From: Polyangia bacterium
Lineage (GTDB): Bacteria; Myxococcota_A; Polyangia; Nannocystales; Nannocystaceae
Length of the DNA stretch: 64,000 bases
NCBI GenBank assembly: GCA_030430565.1
Contig: JAUIKS010000044.1
Coordinates: forward strand, 28,380-92,379
Direction: 5' to 3'
Part shown: positions 36,480 through 44,106 of the stretch, piece after piece
How the letters are laid out: the number at the start of each line of letters is the position of its first letter
How positions within the stretch are numbered: the stretch's first letter is position 1
The notes under the pieces: generated by a model
What the model was told of the DNA's origin: nothing
Seen by the model: the letters and a program-made list of their open reading frames with translations, nothing else
The model's database searches: none
Program-made: the position numbers and the translations under genes

Positions 36480-38041
36480 GCGCGCTCCTCCGGGGCCGCC
36501 AGCGCGGCGAAGGGATCCTCCGCGCCCTCGCGGGCCTGCAGGAGATCGAGGTGCTCGCGGTGGGGCGCGTCGGCCTCGCGACCCAGCGCCGCGAGCAGTC
36601 GGGCGGTCGAGTAGCGCTGGCTCTCGTGGGCCGCGACCGCGGCGCGCTTGCGCGCGAGCGCCTCGCCCGAGACAGCGACCGCGATCGTGTCGGCGTCCGC
36701 GGTGTGCGGGGGCGCGAGCACGCGGTGCAGCCCCGGGCCCCACGGCAAGATGTCCGAGCAGGCAGGCCAGTCGGGATCGCCGGCGAGGTGAAAGGCGATC
36801 GCGACGGCGACGCCGCAGGCGAGGTGATGCCCGTGCAGCGAGTAGTTGGGGTCGCGGTCGGGGGCCATCGACAGCAGCGCGCGCGGCCGTCGCTGGCGAA
36901 TCGTCCGGGTGAGCGCGCCGAGCAGCGGGGCCGCGCCCCAGCGACGCAGCGCGTCGGCGGCGGTCACCGGCTCGGACTTGTGCGCGTCGCGGTACTTGCC
37001 AAAGTCCGCGAAGCCGAGCGGCTCGGCCGCGGCGATCCCCAGCAGCGCGATCGCCCGTGACCACTCGGCGGCGCGTCGACGCGCGAGCGAATCACCGCCG
37101 CCTCGCCCGGCCTCGAGCGGGCGAGCGGCGCGTCCGCCCTCGCCGCCGGTCAGGGTCACGAGCTGCACGCGGAGGCCGAGCGCGACGAGACGCGCGATCG
37201 TCCCGCCGGCGTAGATCGACTCGTCGTCGGGGTGGGGGAGGATCGCGAGTACGTCGCAGCCCGGGGCGATGGTTGGCGCGCGAGGCGGCGCGCAGCTCGG
37301 GAGCGCGAGCGCGTGGGGATCGAGCTCGCGGCCCGACGCGACGCGCTCGCGGAGCGCGGCGAGCATCGCGTCGCGCTCGGCGGTGAAGCGTTGCGACGCA
37401 CCCGGTCGCAGGCGCCTGGGGCCGCGCGCGGCCGGGCTGTGAAACACCTCGAGCAGGCGCGCTCGGTCGACGCAGGCGGCGCGATCGAGGGCGCGGAGCG
37501 GAGTCGGCAGCGCGGGCGCGCGCCCGCGTCGACGCGCGATGAGGCCGACGGCGCGCGAGCCGAGACCGTCGCGAAGCAATAAGATGTCCTCGAGGTCATC
37601 TATCCCAGCGCGCGGTGTACGGCCGCGCGCGCGCGGCAGGACGAGCGCGCCGCCGGGGGTCAGCGCCTCGACGAGCGCTCGCAGCGGGCGGGCGTCGGCC
37701 TCGAGGTCGAGCGGCGGGTTCCAGATGACGAGCTCGTGGGCGCCGGGTCGGATCCCGATCGTCGACAGCGGCCGCGCGGGCTCGAGGACGGCCTCGCGGT
37801 GGAGTGGGAGCCAAGCGGCGCGCGCGACCCGAGGAGCCGCGTCGGCGGAGGCGCGCCGCACCAGCGTGACGGCGGCGCCGGCCTCGAGGTAGGGGGTCGA
37901 GAGCGCGGGCCCGGGCGCGTCGTGGGTGATGACCTCGAGGACGCGGAGCGGAGCCTCCGGCGGAAGCCGGCGCGCCAGCGCGGCTCGCAGCGCGCTCGGT
38001 CGGGGCGCGGGGCGTTCGTGCTGTGTCGAGGGCAGGTTCAC
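36476..38041 (-). CDS. BshB-like PIG-L deacetylase with methyltransferase-like N-terminus
   Basis: A 521-residue protein, GTG start at 38041. Residues ~260-430 are a PIG-L/LmbE zinc deacetylase: VLAILPHPDDESIYAGGTIA gives the HPDDE metal site (270-274), LVTLTGGEGGRA and SLARRRAAEWSRA follow, and LHGHHLACG (402-410) supplies the third zinc ligand. In the bacillithiol pathway BshB removes the acetyl group from GlcNAc-malate, fitting the neighbours. Residues ~30-170 read like a Rossmann methyltransferase: PLRVLEVITHDAPGPALST in place of motif I, HELVIWNPPLDL as motif IV and ALTPGGALVLPRA as a post-IV strand, but the glycine-rich AdoMet loop is degenerate. First gene of the operon. Confidence 0.85.
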   Translation of the reverse strand: MNLPSTQHERPAPRPSALRAALARRLPPEAPLRVLEVITHDAPGPALSTPYLEAGAAVTLVRRASADAAPRVARAAWLPLHREAVLEPARPLSTIGIRPGAHELVIWNPPLDLEADARPLRALVEALTPGGALVLPRARGRTPRAGIDDLEDILLLRDGLGSRAVGLIARRRGRAPALPTPLRALDRAACVDRARLLEVFHSPAARGPRRLRPGASQRFTAERDAMLAALRERVASGRELDPHALALPSCAPPRAPTIAPGCDVLAILPHPDDESIYAGGTIARLVALGLRVQLVTLTGGEGGRAARPLEAGRGGGDSLARRRAAEWSRAIALLGIAAAEPLGFADFGKYRDAHKSEPVTAADALRRWGAAPLLGALTRTIRQRRPRALLSMAPDRDPNYSLHGHHLACGVAVAIAFHLAGDPDWPACSDILPWGPGLHRVLAPPHTADADTIAVAVSGEALARKRAAVAAHESQRYSTARLLAALGREADAPHREHLDLLQAREGAEDPFAALAAPEERA

Positions 38042-38255
38042 GGTGACGCGCGATGAGGCGGCGGCGATGGTTCGGCGGCTAGGGACAGAATATGCAGAAC
38101 TCGCGGGCCTCGTGGGTTACCGGCGCGTAAAGCCTTCGGACCCCGGCGGCGCGTCGAGTGATTCACGAAACCTGCGACGCGGCGTGGATATGCGCACGAG
38201 CCGCGTGTCGTCCAGCGCGTACGCGCACGCTCCCGGCAAGTGGTATGCGACCCGC

Positions 38256-39638
38256 ATGTCGATCGCGGACTATCAGGATCCCGCGCGTTGCCCCTCGCGG
38301 CGCCCGTCGCTCGCGGAGATGGCCGACCCGACCCGCGCGCTGCACGAGGGGATCGACGACGCGATCCGCCGGCGCGGCGTGCCCTACCTGCACCCGCGGG
38401 ATCGCACCGTGCAGCTCGATCTGCTCGGCTCGGCCGCGATGGTCGCCTGGCAGGAAGGCAAGGTCGAGTTCGCGTTCATGCAGACCGGGTGCTGGTCCGA
38501 GCTGCCCCAGGTCTACGCGCGCTACGGGACCGAGACGACCCGCGCGCTGCTCGAGTGGGTCCGCGAGACCGAGCGCGCGCCCGGGGCGATCCTGACGGAC
38601 TGCGGCATGCAGGCGACCGCGCTGCTGTTCGACGCGCTGATCAAGCCGGGCGCCCACGCGGTGATGATGCGGCAGGTCTACAACAAGTCGCTGAAGTACT
38701 TGGAGTGGCTCTGTCAGCGCGTCGGCGCCGCGCTGAGCGTGATCGACGACGGCGATCACGAGGCGCTGCGCGCCGCGATCCGGCCCGAGACCACCTTGGT
38801 GTTCGCCGAGACCTTCACCAACCCGCTGGTGCGCGCCCAGGACCCCGCCGCGCTCGGCTCGGTCATCAAGGCGGCGCGGGCGAGCGGCAGCCCCGGGATC
38901 CGGCTGGCGATCGACACGACCATCGCCACGCCTTGGAGCCTGCGCGCGCCGCTGCTGACGATCCCCGGCGTCGACGTCGTGCTGGCGAGCGGGACCAAGG
39001 CGCTCGGCGGTCAGGACCGCGACCTGTGGGGCTACGTCGCCTCCAGCGATCTCGACCTGCTCAACTCGCTGATGGATCTTCAGGCCATGCGCGGCGGGAT
39101 CCTCGACTGGCGCCGCGCCGAGGTCATCCGCGAGGGGCTCGCGGTCGCCGAGCAGAATTTTCGACGCCGCTGCTTTAACGCGCGCGCGGTCGCGGCCTTC
39201 CTCTCGCGCCACCCTCGAGTCGAGCGCGTGTTTCACCCGAGCCTCCCCGATCACCCGGATCGCGCGGCGATCGAGGCCCACTACGTGCGCTACGGATCGC
39301 TGCTCTCGTTCCGGGTCGAGGGCGCCGACGAGCCCGCGTCGCGGCGCGTCGCCGACGCGCTGGCGACCTGCGTGGTGCCCCGCTACGCGCTGTCCTTCGA
39401 CGGGCTCGTGACCAAGGTCAACCACCACCCGACCGTGTCCGAGTACTTCACGCCGGCGCCCGCGCTGCGCCGCGCTGGCTTCGATCGCCTGATCCGTCTG
39501 GCCGTCGGCGTCGAGGACGGCTCGGACATCATCGCGTGCCTCAATTGGGCGCTGTGGCACGGCGCGGCGCTGACCGACGACGAGCTGCGCGCCTGGCAGG
39601 CCGCGCGCCGTGAGCAGCTCGGACTCGCGCCCGCGTGA
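38256..39638 (+). CDS. Cys/Met metabolism PLP-dependent enzyme
   Basis: Fold-type I PLP enzyme, 460 residues, ATG at 38256. RYGTETTRALLEWVRETERA, TDCGMQATALLFDALIKPG, FAETFTNPLVRAQDP, AIDTTIATP and VVLASGTKALGGQDRD are landmarks of the cystathionine gamma-synthase/beta-lyase family; Lys248 is the predicted Schiff base and Asp220 pairs with the pyridine nitrogen. The N-terminus is longer than usual. Divergent from the bacillithiol operon, 214 bp away, which would fit a role in cysteine or homocysteine supply; the exact reaction cannot be assigned. Upstream in-frame codons to 37926 overlap the divergent gene and are ignored. Confidence 0.88.
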   Translation: MSIADYQDPARCPSRRPSLAEMADPTRALHEGIDDAIRRRGVPYLHPRDRTVQLDLLGSAAMVAWQEGKVEFAFMQTGCWSELPQVYARYGTETTRALLEWVRETERAPGAILTDCGMQATALLFDALIKPGAHAVMMRQVYNKSLKYLEWLCQRVGAALSVIDDGDHEALRAAIRPETTLVFAETFTNPLVRAQDPAALGSVIKAARASGSPGIRLAIDTTIATPWSLRAPLLTIPGVDVVLASGTKALGGQDRDLWGYVASSDLDLLNSLMDLQAMRGGILDWRRAEVIREGLAVAEQNFRRRCFNARAVAAFLSRHPRVERVFHPSLPDHPDRAAIEAHYVRYGSLLSFRVEGADEPASRRVADALATCVVPRYALSFDGLVTKVNHHPTVSEYFTPAPALRRAGFDRLIRLAVGVEDGSDIIACLNWALWHGAALTDDELRAWQAARREQLGLAPA

Positions 39639-39699
39639 CGCGCGGCGCCCTCGGAGTCGGCGTCGACCTCAACCCGGCGGTCCCGGTCCTAGCGCGGCG

Positions 39700-40491
<792 letters not shown>

Positions 40492-40565
40492 CGACGCCCT
40501 GTATACCCGGAGAAGGCGCGCGCGCGCTCGTTGTCGGGCGCCGCCTATCGTGGGATGCTCACGCG

Positions 40566-41678
40566 GTGCCGTGTCGACGCGTTCACGCTGGGCTCTTGAT
40601 GACGATGCTGCTCGCGCCGCTCGCGTGCGGCGACAGCGACGGCGCGGCGAGCGAGTCGACGGCCGCGAGCGACGCGTCGTCGACGGGGACGCCCGGCTCC
40701 TCGACCGCGACGACCGCAGGCTCGGCGGACGGGACGACGGTCGGGCAGGGCTCGACGGCCGCGACCGCGACGACGACCACCACCACGACCACCACCGCGG
40801 GCGGCGTGACGAGCAGCGGGGACTCGACGCCGCTCACGACCGGGCCGAAGTTTGATCAGGCCGTGCCGGACGGGGCCCCGCCCGTCTCGGAGGGCTGTTC
40901 GAAGGTCGACTTCCTGTTCGTCGTCGACGACTCGGGCAGCATGGGCGACGAGCAGATCGCGCTCAACAACAGCTTCCCGGGGTTCATCGACGCGATCCAG
41001 GCGACCCTCGGGGAGGTCGAGAGCTACCACGTCGGCGTGGTCACCAGCGACGCCTACGTCGAGAACGAGCTCGGCTGCCAGGAGATCGGCGCGCTCGTGA
41101 CCCAGACGCAGAACGGCCAGTGCGGCCCCTTCGCGGAGGGGAAGCGCTTCATGACTGAGGCCGACGACCTGTCGACGACCTTCGCCTGCGCGGGGCAGCC
41201 CGGCACCGGCGGCTCGGGCGACAACACCTCGATGCAGGCCATGTACACCGCGGTCGGCCCGGCGTTCGCCGACGTCGGCGCGTGCAACGAGGGCTTCATC
41301 CGCGACGACGCGCTGCTCGTGATCGTCGTGATCACCGATGAGGAGGACGACTACGACAACCCGCCCGGCTTCGGCTACTTCGGCTCCGAGGGCGATCCCG
41401 CCGACTGGTACGACGCGGTCGTCACGGCCAAGGGCGGGGTCGAGGAGAACGTCGCGGTGCTCTCGCTGGTGCAGCACGAGGAGCCGAACGCCTGCCCGGC
41501 GCAGAACAACACGGACCCGCTCCTGACGTGGTTTCTGGCGGTGCGGATCATGGAGTTCACGCAGATGTTCACGCACGGCACGATCGGCGACATCTGCGTG
41601 AACAACTACGCGTCCTTCTTCGACGACGCGGTCTCGATCGTCGGCGACGCCTGCGAGAACTTCACGCCGCCGACCTGA
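40566..41678 (+). CDS. von Willebrand A-domain lipoprotein
   Basis: Secreted lipoprotein of 370 residues. The GTG at 40566 is needed to give a full signal (VHAGLLMTMLLAPLAC); the ATG at 40599 would make it too short. A Thr/Ser/Ala linker follows, with a run of about eight Thr. The domain starts KVDFLFVVDDSGSMGDEQ, with DDSGS as the metal-ion-dependent adhesion site, and continues with SYHVGVVTSDAY and ALLVIVVITDEEDDYDNP. Cysteines occur in pairs. Likely a surface or periplasmic binding protein with a divalent metal. Partner unknown. Confidence 0.87.
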   Translation: MPCRRVHAGLLMTMLLAPLACGDSDGAASESTAASDASSTGTPGSSTATTAGSADGTTVGQGSTAATATTTTTTTTTAGGVTSSGDSTPLTTGPKFDQAVPDGAPPVSEGCSKVDFLFVVDDSGSMGDEQIALNNSFPGFIDAIQATLGEVESYHVGVVTSDAYVENELGCQEIGALVTQTQNGQCGPFAEGKRFMTEADDLSTTFACAGQPGTGGSGDNTSMQAMYTAVGPAFADVGACNEGFIRDDALLVIVVITDEEDDYDNPPGFGYFGSEGDPADWYDAVVTAKGGVEENVAVLSLVQHEEPNACPAQNNTDPLLTWFLAVRIMEFTQMFTHGTIGDICVNNYASFFDDAVSIVGDACENFTPPT

Positions 41679-41697
41679 CGCGCGGGCGCGGCCTCGG

Positions 41698-41793
41698 CTA
41701 TGGGTCGAGGACCAGCGGCGCGCGGTGGATGTCGTAGGACTCGCTGTCGTGATCCGAGATGAAGTAGAGCGCGTACTCCCTCGGCGTCGACAT
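41698..41793 (-). pseudogene. possible 31-residue remnant of a PD40-type protein
   Basis: Between two lipoprotein genes there is a 31-codon frame on the minus strand. It reads REYALYFISDHDSESYDIHR, which resembles the last blade of the WD40-like PD40 beta-propellers seen elsewhere in this window, followed by an immediate stop. An upstream stop lies a few codons before the ATG. It may be the tail of a deleted gene or pure chance. Confidence 0.25.
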
Positions 41794-41930
41794 GCTTCTT
41801 CGAGCATGTCAGGATTGCGCGCGCGCTCTACCAGCACCTGACCGAACGACCCCGCGCGATCGACTCGCGCTGACTACGCGGGAGGGGGCGAGGGGACGCT
41901 GGCGCGTGCGGTGGAGGTGGCGCGACGCGG

Positions 41931-42509
41931 TCACGGCTCGAGATAGTCGGGCGGGATCGCCTCAACCTCGAGCTCGCAGATCTCGAAGGTCTCAGACTCC
42001 GGGATCCAGGGCTCGTCTTGTTCAAATCGGACCGTGACGCTCGCGGAGACCGACGCGGGGACTCCAGGCTGGGGCGACCAGTCGGCGACGCCCTCCACCG
42101 CAGAGGCGGGCGCGACGCCGGTGCCGCTCACCGGCGGACCGTCGACGGAGAGGCAGCCCTCGGTCTCGTTGTACAGGTAGATCTCGAGCGCCCAGTCCGG
42201 GGGGCTCTCGATCGGAGAGTTCCCGTCGAGCTCGGGGCTGGTGAACCGCAGCACGGCGCAGGTCCCGTCGTCGTGGTTGACCCTGGAGAGCGTGAGGGTC
42301 ATCGGGGGCCAGGTGTCGTGGGCCCACGCGAAGTACGCGGCTGAATCGTAGGAGTCCGCGGCGCAGAGGCGTGGGAGTACGCCTGCGTCGCTCGTGTCGG
42401 TGTCGCGCGCGGAGCCTCCGCAGGCGAGCGGCGACGCGCTCGCGCTAGCGATCACGATCACGGTCACGGTTACGGCGCAGAGGCTCCAACGGGCAGACAC
42501 TGACGACAC
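41931..42509 (-). CDS. hypothetical lipoprotein
   Basis: Lipoprotein of 192 residues, GTG start at 42509. The signal is VTVTVIVIASASASPLAC; the mature part begins GGSARDTDTSDAGVLP. LPRLCAADSYDSAAYFAW, TWPPMTLTLSRVNHDDGTC, ALEIYLYNETEGCLSVDG and TFEICELEVEAIPP contain five cysteines and a beta-rich pattern. No family is recognised. It lies beside another minus-strand lipoprotein gene 26 bp upstream and may be co-transcribed with it. Confidence 0.65.
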   Translation of the reverse strand: MSSVSARWSLCAVTVTVIVIASASASPLACGGSARDTDTSDAGVLPRLCAADSYDSAAYFAWAHDTWPPMTLTLSRVNHDDGTCAVLRFTSPELDGNSPIESPPDWALEIYLYNETEGCLSVDGPPVSGTGVAPASAVEGVADWSPQPGVPASVSASVTVRFEQDEPWIPESETFEICELEVEAIPPDYLEP

Positions 42510-42535
42510 TATAGCGCTGGGCGATCACCTCGCCG

Positions 42536-43807
42536 CTACTCGATCGGGTCGAAGCGCCCGACGTAATACTCGGCGGTGATGGCCCGCTCGACGCCGCCGA
42601 TGACGACGCGCGCGCGCGCGGCGAAGCGGTCGCAGTGCGACTGGTAGGCGCCCTGGTCTTCGAACCAGATCGTCAACTCGCTCTCGCCGGGCGGGAGCGT
42701 CCCCTGGGGCTCGATCTTGCGGATGGCCGGGCGCGCGAGCGTCTTCTCTGGGAGCTCGCAGCCGAAGCTCCTGAGCCACTCGAGCGCGACGACCTGAAAC
42801 GCGACGGGGCGGCCGGCGGGGTTGCGCACGCGGAGCGTGACCTGGTCGACGCGCGCGGCGTCACCGCCGTGCTCGTGCCAGAGCTCGGAGTTGGTGCCGG
42901 CGATCACGAGCTCGTGCCCTTCGACGTCGAAGCGGGCGCTGCTGCTGCGGGTGGCGCTCGGGTCTCGACCGTGGATGACGTCGTGATCGAGCTCCATCGA
43001 GAGCCCGCGCAGCGCGTCGTCCCCAGGGGGCTTGAGGACTCGCAGCGTCGCCCCGTACTTGTGGGTGAAGAGCGTCGCGACGCAGCGCGCCGGCGGCAGC
43101 GCCGGGAACTCCCCGCTCTCGACGCACTGCGGCCGGCGGAGGTCGCAGCCGTCGAGGAAGCGCGGGGGGATCTTGTCGCCGCGCGTCGTGTCGTGTTTGA
43201 GCTGGCGCTTGAGGAGGTTGACCGCGCGACGCCCCAGCTCCGCGGTGCACGGGATCGGATCCTCCTTTTGCTCGATGCGTAGCTCCACCGGCGCGGACAT
43301 CGGCAGCGTGATGGGGGCAGCCGCGTGCAGCCGCGCGCTGTAGCCGCTGTCGATGCTCACCACGTAGTCGCCGGGCGGGAGCGGCGGGCCAGGCTCGCAG
43401 CCGCCGGGCGCGAAGGTGCGCGACGGGGGCGGGAGCGTGAAGCGACCCCCGTCCTTCGGGACGATGCGCGTCAGGTGCGTGCGCCCCTCGCAGTCGTGCT
43501 TGTGCGGCCACAGCACGCGCGTCCCGAGCTCGCCGGCGCGATCGATCACGTAGGCGGTGTAGATGTCGATGTCTCGGTCGCTGTCGTTGATGACCAAGAG
43601 GCCAGGTGAACCGTCCGGCAGGGAATTCGCCGCCGGCGGGCCGGGCGGCGGGGGCTTGGGCGGAGGCTCATCGCCCGGCTCGCGCTCGAGCGCGACGTCG
43701 AGCTTGGGCGTCTCTGTCTGGCGCGTAGAGGCGGCTCGGCACGCGCACACGAGGAGCGCGAGCGCGGCGAGGCGCGCGGGCGAGCGTGGTCTCGGCGGGC
43801 GCGGCAT
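42536..43807 (-). CDS. hypothetical lipoprotein, proline-rich linker
   Basis: Lipoprotein of 423 residues, ATG at 43807. Signal RLAALALLVCAC followed by a Pro/Lys/Gly-rich linker (ending PPPGPPAANSLPDGS). The domain then reads GLLVINDSDRDIDIYTAYVI, LPPPSRTFAPGGCEPGPPLP and GDYVVSIDSGYSARLHAA, a beta-sandwich-like pattern. The C-terminal ~220 residues contain LPEKTLARPAIRKIEPQGT and ARARVVIGGVERAITAEYYV. No enzyme motif. Possibly a surface beta-sandwich protein. The longer upstream frame is a shadow. Confidence 0.68.
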   Translation of the reverse strand: MPRPPRPRSPARLAALALLVCACRAASTRQTETPKLDVALEREPGDEPPPKPPPPGPPAANSLPDGSPGLLVINDSDRDIDIYTAYVIDRAGELGTRVLWPHKHDCEGRTHLTRIVPKDGGRFTLPPPSRTFAPGGCEPGPPLPPGDYVVSIDSGYSARLHAAAPITLPMSAPVELRIEQKEDPIPCTAELGRRAVNLLKRQLKHDTTRGDKIPPRFLDGCDLRRPQCVESGEFPALPPARCVATLFTHKYGATLRVLKPPGDDALRGLSMELDHDVIHGRDPSATRSSSARFDVEGHELVIAGTNSELWHEHGGDAARVDQVTLRVRNPAGRPVAFQVVALEWLRSFGCELPEKTLARPAIRKIEPQGTLPPGESELTIWFEDQGAYQSHCDRFAARARVVIGGVERAITAEYYVGRFDPIE

Positions 43808-44106
43808 GGCGTTCACTCGTGGCAACGCGCGGAGCGGCCGCGGTGTCTGACGATCCTGAGTTGGTTGACTCGTCTGCGCCTGTCGGTGTCCATTGAGGCA
43901 GGCGCTCGTCGTCGTCGTGTCGTCATTCATCGTCGTCGAGCGCGGCCGGGCTGCGCGCGCCAGAGCAGGAACGGGATGAGCGCGACGCCGATCCACCCCA
44001 ACGGGCGAACGCGACGCGCGATCGCCCGCATGGTTCACCTGCGCTGCTTCGCGGTGTTCAACGGGCCTATTCCAGCACGCGCGGCGCGGGACCGCAAAGC
44101 GAGCGG

